This document shows, in pieces, positions 1-5,723 of a DNA stretch of 6,090 nucleotides. The notes under the pieces are model-generated. The model was not told where the DNA came from, made no database searches, and saw only the letters and a program-made list of their open reading frames with translations. The stretch is from CAYSAA01 sp964428905 (GTDB taxonomy: Bacteria; Atribacterota; Phoenicimicrobiia; Phoenicimicrobiales; Stramentimicrobiaceae), in the NCBI GenBank assembly GCA_964428905.1, contig CAYSAA010000066.1:1-6090 (forward strand). The letters run 5' to 3'. Every line of letters starts with the position of its first letter. The stretch's first letter is position 1. The translations under genes were made by a program, and so were the position numbers.

Positions 1-763
1 TGATGGGCTTTGCTGGCAATATATTATTGAGAAAGATAAAATTAAGCCGGAATTTGTGGTAATTACAGAACCATCATCCTGTAATATATATCGAGGCCAA
101 AGAGGAAGAATGGAAATTAAGGTAACTACTCACGGGATAAGCTGCCATGGTTCGGCACCGGAGAGAGGAGATAATGCTATCTATAAAATGGCACCAATCA
201 TAAGTGAATTAAAAGCGTTACACGAAGATTTAATGGACAATGATTTTCTGGGCAAAGGGAGCTTAACTGTTTCTGAAATATTTTTTAGTTCACCTTCCAG
301 ATGTGCGGTTGCCGATAAATGTACAATTTCTATTGATAGAAGATTGACAGATGGTGAAACCTGGGAGTATGCATTACAACAAATAAAGGACTTACCGTCA
401 GTTAAGTCCGTCAAAGCCGATGTGGAAATCTATGATTATTCCAAACCTTCCTATACAGGGCTGGTGTATCCAACTCAAAGTTATTTCCCAACCTGGGTTT
501 TACAAGAAGAACATCCCTCCTGTCAAACTTTAATAAAAGCCTACCAGGGATTGTTTAAGGAACAACCCTTGGTAGATAAGTGGACTTTTTCTACCAACGG
601 GGTATCAATTATGGGTAGATATGGAATTCCCTGTATTGGTTTTGGACCCGGACATGAAGATCAGGCACATGCGCCAAATGAAAAGACCTGGAAAACTGAG
701 TTGGTCAAAGCGGCTGCTATGTATGCAGTGATACCAATGATTTATGTAAATCGTTATGTGTAA
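1..763 (+). CDS. ygeY: YgeY-type M20-family hydrolase, 3' part (5' end outside window)
   Basis: The reading frame is open from base 2, so the gene enters from the left and the GTG at 56 is not its start. The visible 253 residues lack roughly the first 150 of a family member of about 400. Seen: a VITEPS segment (E at 68-70) where M20 enzymes carry a metal-ligand acid; CHGSAPERG (143-169), the dimerisation-domain stretch whose His reaches the partner's active site in this family; and GHEDQAHAPNE (650-682), with the C-terminal metal-binding His at 668-670. The wording of these motifs matches the YgeY branch (selenium-metabolism-linked hydrolase, near peptidase T, ArgE and DapE) better than general M20 peptidases. 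Family knowledge: cytosolic two-metal amidohydrolase; the ygeY neighbourhood is tied to anaerobic purine/urate catabolism. Inferred role: cleavage of an acyl or ureido amino acid before the carbamoyl step. The stop is 30 bp before the next gene, so co-transcription is likely. The family call is firm; the substrate is not. Confidence 0.88.
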   Translation, partial: DGLCWQYIIEKDKIKPEFVVITEPSSCNIYRGQRGRMEIKVTTHGISCHGSAPERGDNAIYKMAPIISELKALHEDLMDNDFLGKGSLTVSEIFFSSPSRCAVADKCTISIDRRLTDGETWEYALQQIKDLPSVKSVKADVEIYDYSKPSYTGLVYPTQSYFPTWVLQEEHPSCQTLIKAYQGLFKEQPLVDKWTFSTNGVSIMGRYGIPCIGFGPGHEDQAHAPNEKTWKTELVKAAAMYAVIPMIYVNRYV

Positions 764-793
764 CAAACAGGATCAATAGTAAAGGAGAATAAA

Positions 794-1777
794 ATGCAGA
801 CATTATTTAAAGGAAAACATTTTATCACACTTCAGGAATGGACAAAAGAGGAAATAGACACCTTACTGGAAGTATCTTTTGATTTGAAGAAAAAATTTGC
901 CATGGGAGTTCCTACACCTTATTTACTTTATAAAACAATCTTTTTAATGTTCTTTGAACAGTCAACCAGAACAAGAAATTCTATGGAAGCAGGTATTGCT
1001 CAATTGGGCGGGCATGGCAATTTCCTGGATACCAGCACTATGCAAATATCTCATGGTGAAGTAGCCAAAGATACGGCAATTATTTTATCAAGATTTGGCC
1101 ATGCTATTGCCTGTAGAAATTGCTTCTGGGAAACAGGAAATAAATATTTAAGAGAAATGGCTCAATGGTCTTCAGTTCCCATTATGAATTTACAATGCGA
1201 TTTATATCATCCCATGCAGGGCATTGCTGATTTAATGACCATAAAAGAGAAAATTGGAGACATAAAACGTACTAAAATATCTATTATCTGGGCCTATGCA
1301 ACCAGTCACAAAAAACCCATTTCGGTTCCGCTTACTCAAATCCTTTTATTCCCCAGATATGGAATGGATGTAACCCTGGCTTATCCCAAAGGCTATCATT
1401 TACCTGATTGGGCTATAAGCCAGGCCAAGGAAAACGCAGAAAAAAATGGTGGCACTTTTAAAATTACTCATAATATGGAAGAAGCATATGAAGATGCAGA
1501 TGTAGTAATACCGAAAAATTGGGGAAGTTGGGTAACCAGTCAAAGTACCGACGTGGTTGATAATTTACTTGAGTCATACCAAGACTGGAAATGCACTGAG
1601 GAAATGATGGGACTAGCCAACAAAGAAGTAATGTATATGCATGCACTTCCGGCGGATAGGGGAAACGAAGTTGAAGATTCGGTTATCGATGGCCCCCATT
1701 CAATTATCTACGATGAAGCAGAAAATAGATTGCACACTGCAAAGGCAGTGATGAATTTAACCATGGGTGGTAAATAA
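794..1777 (+). CDS. ygeW: YgeW-type knotted carbamoyltransferase
   Basis: This is a 327-residue member of the aspartate/ornithine carbamoyltransferase superfamily. An ATG start at 794 follows AAAGGAG (781-787) by 6 nt. Seen: carbamoyl-phosphate loop STRTR at residues 57-61; ISHGE near 85-89; NLQCDLYHPMQ at 132-142 (the HPxQ motif); WAYATSHKKPISVP at 166-179, the segment that forms the trefoil knot in YgeW and acetylornithine carbamoyltransferases; FGMDVTLA-like RYGMDVTLAYPKGY at 188-201; DWKCTEEMM at 264-272; and HALPAD at 283-288. The last segments agree closely with E. coli YgeW as I recall it. Odd points: it is about 70 residues shorter than the E. coli protein, the usual HCLP cysteine is Ala, and the end (YDEAENRLHTAKAVM) reads like ornithine carbamoyltransferase. 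With a carbamate kinase two genes downstream, it probably runs in the catabolic direction, giving carbamoyl phosphate from a ureido compound. The acceptor/donor amino acid is not shown by the sequence. Confidence 0.88.
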   Translation: MQTLFKGKHFITLQEWTKEEIDTLLEVSFDLKKKFAMGVPTPYLLYKTIFLMFFEQSTRTRNSMEAGIAQLGGHGNFLDTSTMQISHGEVAKDTAIILSRFGHAIACRNCFWETGNKYLREMAQWSSVPIMNLQCDLYHPMQGIADLMTIKEKIGDIKRTKISIIWAYATSHKKPISVPLTQILLFPRYGMDVTLAYPKGYHLPDWAISQAKENAEKNGGTFKITHNMEEAYEDADVVIPKNWGSWVTSQSTDVVDNLLESYQDWKCTEEMMGLANKEVMYMHALPADRGNEVEDSVIDGPHSIIYDEAENRLHTAKAVMNLTMGGK

Positions 1778-1815
1778 AGCATAAGAACCGACCCCTGTAC
1801 TAAGATTATGCTTTA
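1775..1815. repeat. Intergenic stem-loop with a GAACCGACCCCTGT-type repeat core
   Basis: Perfect 10-bp arms, TAAAGCATAA (1775-1784) and TTATGCTTTA (1806-1815), enclose a 21-nt loop. The left arm begins in the stop codon of the carbamoyltransferase gene. Bases 1784-1798 (AGAACCGACCCCTGT) match 4340-4354 in 14 of 15 positions, so this looks like a variant copy of the same dispersed repeat. The stem is AT-rich and followed by TTTACTAATTTTAAAAGG rather than a clean U-run, so strong termination is doubtful. It could instead act in mRNA processing or stability inside the operon. Confidence 0.6.
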
Positions 1816-1838
1816 CTAATTTTAAAAGGAGTATAAAA

Positions 1839-3305
1839 ATGATTGATCTTACTATTAAACAGGAACAGCTTAAAAAAACCATAGGGAGAGCCAGAGAAAA
1901 AAATATTATGATTCCCACTTTTAAACAGATGAAAAATCCTGAACTTATTCCCGATGTAATCAAAGATAAATTAAAGAATATAGGATTATGGGATATCAAT
2001 TCTTACAATTTATTTCGCATTACCTGGAAGAATCAACCGGTAAAAGAGGGTGGACTCTTTGATGGGGTTAACTTTCTGGAAATACCTCCCGAATTAACCG
2101 GAATTAAAGCCCGGGTTATAGGTCTGGTTGGTAAGTGGTTTCCTACCGGGGCCCACAAGGTTGGAGCAACTTTTGGTTGCCTGGTTCCGCGATTGGTTAG
2201 CGGTCAGTTTGATCCTACTTCTCAAAAAGCCGTTTGGCCTTCTACCGGTAATTATTGCCGTGGGGGTGCCTATGATGCTGACCTGCTTTCCTGCGAGTCC
2301 ATTGCTATTCTACCGGAAGGGATGAGCAGAGAACGTTTTGATTGGTTATCCAAAGTGGCTGGGGAAGTTATTGCTACCCCGGGCACTGAGAGCAATGTAA
2401 AAGAAATTTTTGATAAATCCTGGGAATTAAAAAAGACCAGGGATAATGTGGTGGTATTTAATCAGTTTGATGAGTTTGGTAATTACCTTTGGCATTATGA
2501 TATTACCGGACAGGCAATTGAAGAGGTTTTATCCCAGATTATGGGTCCAAAAGATAACTATGCTGGGGTAGTTCTCACCACCGGTTCGGCCGGGACCTTG
2601 GGATGTGGGGATTATTTAAAAAGGGTATTTCCAACCAGCAAAGTCGCTGCCGGTGAAGCGCTACAATGCCCGACTCTTTCTGCCAATGGTTTTGGTGCCC
2701 ATCGTATTGAAGGAATTGGAGATAAACATGTACCCTGGATTCATAATGTAAAAAATACTGATATGGTTATTGCAGTGGATGACAATAATACCATGGGACT
2801 TATTCGTCTATTTAATGAACCGACCGGACAAAAATATTTAAGTAAAAAAGGTGTTTCTAACCATATGATAGAGCAATTACCCCTGCTGGGAATTTCCAGT
2901 GTGGCCAATTTAATCATGGCTATCAAATTTGCTAAATATTATGAACTTACCGAGAAAGATATTGTTTTTACGGTATTTACTGATTCTATGGAGCTATATG
3001 GTTCAAGACTGAAGGAATTGAAAGAAGTGTTCGGACCCTATGATGAGACCGATGCAGCAATTGATTATCATCGTAATCTCAAAGCACTCTCCATCGATTA
3101 TATGCAGGAATTAAACTACTATGACCGAAAAAGGATACACAACCTAAAATATTTCACCTGGATAGAACAGCAGGGTAAAGATTTGGATGAATTAAATGCC
3201 CAGTGGTATGATTATGAAAACTATTGGGGCAGTATTCGCAGTCAGATTGGCAAGATTGATGAGCTTATTAATTCGTTCAATCAAAAGACCGGTTTACTAA
3301 AATAG
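1839..3305 (+). CDS. Fold-type II PLP-dependent enzyme (cysteine synthase/ammonia-lyase superfamily), 488 aa
   Basis: A large member of the tryptophan synthase beta/cysteine synthase superfamily. The ATG start has AAAAGGAG (1824-1831) 7 nt before it. Seen: TGAHKVGATFG at residues 103-113, with K107 as the probable Schiff-base lysine; STGNYCRGGAYDA at 135-147, the substrate-carboxylate loop; TTGSAGTLGCG at 247-257, the glycine-rich PLP-phosphate loop; EGIGDKHVPW at 291-300, comparable with the GIGxxxVP stretch of cysteine synthases. A tail of about 95 residues after VFTDSMELYGSR (379-390) carries HNLKYFTWIEQQG (434-446) and is rich in Tyr, Trp and acidic residues; it is outside the minimal fold. 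No CBS domain or signal peptide is seen. It sits between ygeW and carbamate kinase, where other clusters have YgeX (diaminopropionate ammonia-lyase, about 400 aa), but the length and motifs differ. Inferred role: beta-elimination or deamination of the diamino acid left after YgeY/YgeW. Family firm, reaction uncertain; similar proteins are usually annotated only as PLP-dependent beta-subunit-like. Confidence 0.85.
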   Translation: MIDLTIKQEQLKKTIGRAREKNIMIPTFKQMKNPELIPDVIKDKLKNIGLWDINSYNLFRITWKNQPVKEGGLFDGVNFLEIPPELTGIKARVIGLVGKWFPTGAHKVGATFGCLVPRLVSGQFDPTSQKAVWPSTGNYCRGGAYDADLLSCESIAILPEGMSRERFDWLSKVAGEVIATPGTESNVKEIFDKSWELKKTRDNVVVFNQFDEFGNYLWHYDITGQAIEEVLSQIMGPKDNYAGVVLTTGSAGTLGCGDYLKRVFPTSKVAAGEALQCPTLSANGFGAHRIEGIGDKHVPWIHNVKNTDMVIAVDDNNTMGLIRLFNEPTGQKYLSKKGVSNHMIEQLPLLGISSVANLIMAIKFAKYYELTEKDIVFTVFTDSMELYGSRLKELKEVFGPYDETDAAIDYHRNLKALSIDYMQELNYYDRKRIHNLKYFTWIEQQGKDLDELNAQWYDYENYWGSIRSQIGKIDELINSFNQKTGLLK

Positions 3306-3317
3306 AAGGCAATAAAC

Positions 3318-4286
3318 ATGAATAAAAGATTTTTAATAGCATTAGGTGGGAATGCCATAAAACAATCAGATGAAAAGGGAACTACCGAGGAGCAATATAA
3401 AAATTGTTACAGAACGACTAAATATATTGCAGAAATAATAAAAGACCTTGATGAAAATGACCGCCTGATTATAACTCATGGCAATGGTCCCCAAGTTGGA
3501 AATTTAATGGTTCAACAAGAATTAGGGAAAAATACTGTACCTCCTCATCCCATTGATATATTAGGCGCAATGACTCAGGGACAAATTGGTTATATGTTAC
3601 AGCAAACATTAAGAGAACATCTTACTAAAATTGAAATTAATAAACCAGTATGTGCATTAATTAATCAAGTTTTAGTTGACCCAAATGATCCGGAATTTTT
3701 TGGTGACAAAGCGTCAAAACCAGTGGGTAATTTTTTAACTGAAGAAGAAGCTAAGCAAATCAAAAGAGATCATCCGGAGTATATTATCAAGAAGGTAAAA
3801 CCAAATGGAGAGTATTGCTGGAGAAGAACAGTTCCTTCTCCTGATCCCATTGCTAATTTAGAAGGAGATGTTATTAGAGGATTGGTGGACATGGGAATGA
3901 TTGTTATAGCATCCGGAGGTGGTGGAATACCAGTTTTAAAGAATCAAGAAGGACATTACAAGGGAATTGAGGCGGTTATAGATAAAGATTTAGCCGGGGA
4001 AAGACTGGCTGAGGTTGTCAAAGCTGATTTTTTTATTATTCTTACAGATGTAGAAAATGTAAAAATCAATTTTGGTAAATCTAATGAAGAGAGTCTCCAT
4101 AAAATTACCTCAAAACAAGCCCAACAGTATTATGATGCAGGACATTTTTTAGATGGCAGTATGGGCCCAAAAGTAAAAGCCTGTTTAAGATTTTTAAGCA
4201 ACGGAGGGGAGAAAGCCATCATTGCATCTTTAGATAATCTGATCAAAGCGATTAAAGAAGAAAGCGGGACAATTATTGAAAAATAG
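3318..4286 (+). CDS. arcC: Carbamate kinase
   Basis: A complete 322-residue amino-acid-kinase-fold protein, close to the usual length of about 310. It catalyses ADP + carbamoyl phosphate = ATP + carbamate, the energy-yielding last step of arginine, agmatine, allantoin and purine-type carbamoyl catabolism in the cytosol. Seen: ALGGNAI at residues 8-14; THGNGPQVGN at 53-62; DILGAMTQGQIGYM at 80-93; VPSPDP at 172-177; IASGGGGIPV at 197-206; EAVIDKDLAGERLA at 218-231, with the catalytic-region Lys and Asp; LTDVENV at 242-248; GSMGPKVKA at 280-288. All are diagnostic for carbamate kinase rather than acetylglutamate or aspartate kinase. The start lies 12 bp after the PLP gene; its Shine-Dalgarno-like AGAAGG (3304-3309) overlaps that gene's stop, so co-translation is likely. 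No arcA or arcB is present, which points to the ygeW product as the carbamoyl-phosphate source. It may equally be the E. coli YqeA-type paralogue. Confidence 0.95.
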   Translation: MNKRFLIALGGNAIKQSDEKGTTEEQYKNCYRTTKYIAEIIKDLDENDRLIITHGNGPQVGNLMVQQELGKNTVPPHPIDILGAMTQGQIGYMLQQTLREHLTKIEINKPVCALINQVLVDPNDPEFFGDKASKPVGNFLTEEEAKQIKRDHPEYIIKKVKPNGEYCWRRTVPSPDPIANLEGDVIRGLVDMGMIVIASGGGGIPVLKNQEGHYKGIEAVIDKDLAGERLAEVVKADFFIILTDVENVKINFGKSNEESLHKITSKQAQQYYDAGHFLDGSMGPKVKACLRFLSNGGEKAIIASLDNLIKAIKEESGTIIEK

Positions 4287-4288
4287 TA

Positions 4289-4306
4289 TCCAAACAGTCC
4301 AAACAG
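4289..4306. repeat. Tandem 9-bp direct repeat TCCAAACAG x2
   Basis: TCCAAACAG occurs at 4289-4297 and again immediately at 4298-4306, three bases after the carbamate kinase stop. The second copy runs into the left arm of the large inverted repeat. It may mark a small duplication at the edge of that element, or slippage. No matching copy is seen on the right side, so it is not a flanking target-site duplication. Confidence 0.6.
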
Positions 4307-4356
4307 GGGACGGTTCTCTGTATCATAACAATGATACAGAGAACCGTCCCCTGTTT
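4301..4356. repeat. Perfect 26-bp inverted repeat (REP/MITE-like hairpin)
   Basis: Bases 4301-4326 are the exact reverse complement of 4331-4356, with loop AACA. Each arm carries the core AACAGGGGACGGTTCTC or its complement. An uninterrupted 26-bp stem is longer than a normal intrinsic terminator, and what follows (CAAACTCTGTTTTAG) is not a U-tract. From memory, GGGGACGGTTCT-type palindromes are common intergenic repeats in Clostridia and other anaerobes and resemble elements moved by REP-associated tyrosine (IS200-like) transposases. No transposase is present, so mobility would be in trans. The transcript would form a stable hairpin that could limit read-through from the carbamate kinase gene or protect its 3' end. 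Confidence 0.85.
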
Positions 4357-4391
4357 CAAACTCTGTTTTAGAAAAACAAGGAAACATCAAT

Positions 4392-4420
4392 TTGACATCC
4401 ATGTAATACAAACTTAAACT
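4392..4420 (+). promoter_or_regulatory. Candidate sigma-A/sigma-70 promoter for the reductase gene
   Basis: TTGACA (4392-4397) matches the -35 consensus exactly. A 17-nt spacer leads to TAAACT (4415-4420), which matches four of six -10 positions. It lies downstream of the large hairpin and about 80 bp before the reductase start, so the reductase is probably a separate transcription unit. There is no extended -10 TG. It is a prediction from sequence only. Confidence 0.45.
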
Positions 4421-4488
4421 GAAAAAAAGAAACTTCATTTTCTTGCAACGGATGGACTCAAGGTTGATTGTAATAATACCTAGAATAG

Positions 4489-4494
4489 AAAGGA
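4489..4494 (+). promoter_or_regulatory. Ribosome binding site deciding the reductase start
   Basis: AAAGGA is spaced 5 nt before the ATG at 4500. The TTG at 4443 in the same frame has no comparable site, and the 19 residues it would add do not resemble the family, whose nucleotide-binding strand should start almost at the N-terminus. Confidence 0.75.
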
Positions 4495-4499
4495 TAAAT

Positions 4500-5441
4500 A
4501 TGTCTAAAATTATTAAAAGTTTATGTGTTTATGGTATTGGGGGTGTTGGCGGTTATTTTGGAGGTAGAATAGCCCATAAAATCAGCAAGGATAAACCTAC
4601 TGTACAGGTATATTTTATTGGTCGGGGAGAACACTTAAAAACCATCCAGCAACAGGGTCTAAGGCTGGTTACCGATAAAGAGGAATTTCCATGTTTTCCG
4701 AATATTGCCACAGATAATATAAGACATATTCCTGCCCCTGATTTATATTTGCTATGTGTCAAAGGCTATGACTTGAATAATGCCGTTGCCTCTATTGCAA
4801 AAAATAGCACTGTGGATACCATCATTTTACCCTTGCTTAACGGGGTAGATATCTATGAGCGGATCCGGACCGGTTTACCAAAAGCTACCATCTTACCTGC
4901 TGCTGTCTATGTTTCCTCCAGTATTGAAAAACCTGGTACCATCAGGCAAAAAGGGCCTGAAGGGCATATTGTGTTTGGCAAAGACCCTCAAAACCAGAGC
5001 TATAACTATCAATCTATGATTGAATTCTTTAAAGAAATGGGGATTAGCAGTACCTGGTATGATAATCCTTATTCGGCAATATGGGAAAAGTATATCTTTA
5101 TTTCAGCATTTAGTTTAACGACTGCCTATTCAGGAAAAACAATAGGGGAAGTACTTGCTGATGATAAGTTAAAGAGCATGACCGAAAATATCATGAAAGA
5201 AGTTGTTTTAATAGGGAAAGCAAAAAATATAGATTTTGAGCAGGATATTGTGGAGAAAACTCTACAAAAAGCCCAAAATTTCCCTTATGAAACCAAAACT
5301 TCCTTCCAAAGGGATTATGAAAAGGGCAATAATCGGCATGAAGGAGATATATTCGGAGGAACACTGATTCGTATGGCCAAGGAACATAATCTTGCTATTC
5401 CCACGATTACAGAAATATACGGAGCTTTAATGGCACCCTAA
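4500..5441 (+). CDS. Ketopantoate reductase-family (PanE/ApbA) 2-oxoacid reductase
   Basis: 313 residues from the ATG at 4500, the normal length for the family (about 290-315). Seen: a Rossmann strand and glycine loop, CVYGIGGVGGYFGG, at residues 9-22; the catalytic-Lys region LLCVKGYDL at 84-92 (K88); the conserved PLLNGVD at 111-117 (N114); IWEKYIF at 194-200 with the second conserved Lys (K197); and the C-terminal helical domain signature TKTSFQRDYEKGNNRHEGD near 265-283, followed by IFGGTLIRMAKEHNLAIPT. Family reaction: NADPH-dependent reduction of 2-dehydropantoate to pantoate in coenzyme A synthesis. Many family members that lie away from panB/panC act on other 2-oxoacids, and no pantothenate genes are here. 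It is separated from the carbamate kinase by a 213-bp gap with a hairpin and a candidate promoter, so a link with the upstream pathway is only a proximity argument. A role on a 2-oxoacid made by the PLP enzyme is possible. Family call firm; panE itself not claimed. Confidence 0.88.
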   Translation: MSKIIKSLCVYGIGGVGGYFGGRIAHKISKDKPTVQVYFIGRGEHLKTIQQQGLRLVTDKEEFPCFPNIATDNIRHIPAPDLYLLCVKGYDLNNAVASIAKNSTVDTIILPLLNGVDIYERIRTGLPKATILPAAVYVSSSIEKPGTIRQKGPEGHIVFGKDPQNQSYNYQSMIEFFKEMGISSTWYDNPYSAIWEKYIFISAFSLTTAYSGKTIGEVLADDKLKSMTENIMKEVVLIGKAKNIDFEQDIVEKTLQKAQNFPYETKTSFQRDYEKGNNRHEGDIFGGTLIRMAKEHNLAIPTITEIYGALMAP

Positions 5442-5523
5442 GTATATATTAGGGATAGACTTTATACCAGCATAAAAACTGAAACCGTTTTTCTCCTATT
5501 TCACCTGATAACAATGGACAGTG

Positions 5524-5549
5524 TTGCTATCTGATGATATCATTTGCTA
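5524..5549. promoter_or_regulatory. Operator-like palindrome with flanking TTGCTA repeats
   Basis: A perfect 10-bp palindrome ATGATATCAT (5534-5543) sits between two direct TTGCTA copies (5524-5529 and 5544-5549) that are 20 bp apart, about two helical turns. It ends 15 bp before the start of the small ribbon-helix-helix-like gene. Such proteins often bind short repeated or palindromic sites upstream of their own gene, so this may be an autoregulatory operator. This is inference from position and symmetry. Confidence 0.3.
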
Positions 5550-5564
5550 ACAGAGGTGCTCATA

Positions 5565-5723
5565 ATGAATAAAATAGCTTTAGGCGCAAGAATCCCGGAA
5601 AATATCATCAATGATTTAAGAAAATACTGCCAATCAAAAGGAATCATCATCAGTCATTTTGTAACAGAAAACCTGGATGATGCCAAAACTGCCAGGAAGT
5701 ATGAGTCAGGGAGTAAACATTAG
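5565..5723 (+). CDS. Small ribbon-helix-helix-like protein, 52 aa (antitoxin/regulator type)
   Basis: An ATG at 5565 has GAGGTG (5553-5558) 6 nt upstream, and the frame runs to TAG at 5721-5723. The start NKIALGARI (residues 2-10) looks like the DNA-contacting beta strand, PENIINDLRKYCQSKG (11-26) like helix 1, and ISHFVTENLDDAK (29-41) like helix 2 after the G-I turn. This matches the usual ribbon-helix-helix (CopG/Arc/ParD type) layout and length. Such proteins act as dimers, either as toxin-antitoxin antitoxins or as small repressors. No toxin gene is visible next to it. The tail after residue 41 is less typical and leads directly into a broken frame, so the gene may once have been longer. 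It could be a functional short regulator or a truncated one. Confidence 0.6.
   Translation: MNKIALGARIPENIINDLRKYCQSKGIIISHFVTENLDDAKTARKYESGSKH

Noticed and set aside
56..763. GTG at 56 as the start of the YgeY-type gene
   Set aside because: The frame is open to the left edge and the upstream codons read as normal family sequence; starting at 56 would remove the whole first catalytic half.
1757..1999. Minus-strand 80-codon frame at the ygeW-PLP junction, hydrophobic in appearance
   Set aside because: The hydrophobic look comes from the complement of a Lys-rich coding region; it overlaps the PLP gene start and the repeat and has no ribosome binding site.
2128..2325. Alternative 65-codon plus-strand frame inside the PLP gene
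   Set aside because: It lies wholly within the catalytic core of the PLP enzyme, whose frame carries clear motifs on both sides.
4301..4356. The 26-bp inverted repeat as a CRISPR repeat or a plain intrinsic terminator
   Set aside because: There is a single unit without regularly spaced copies, so it is not CRISPR; the stem is too long and lacks a following U-tract for a typical terminator.
4130..4438. Minus-strand 102-codon open frame across the end of the carbamate kinase gene and the hairpin
   Set aside because: It is antisense to a well-supported gene, runs through the palindrome, and has no protein-like motifs or start signal.
4443..4499. TTG start at 4443 adding 19 residues to the ketopantoate reductase-family protein
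   Set aside because: No ribosome binding site precedes it, it overlaps nothing conserved, and the ATG at 4500 has AAAGGA at 5 nt and puts the Rossmann strand at the N-terminus as expected.
5474..5492. AAAAAC...GTTTTT stem as a terminator after the reductase gene
   Set aside because: Only 6 pairs, nearly all A-T, with no GC-rich stem; too weak to call.
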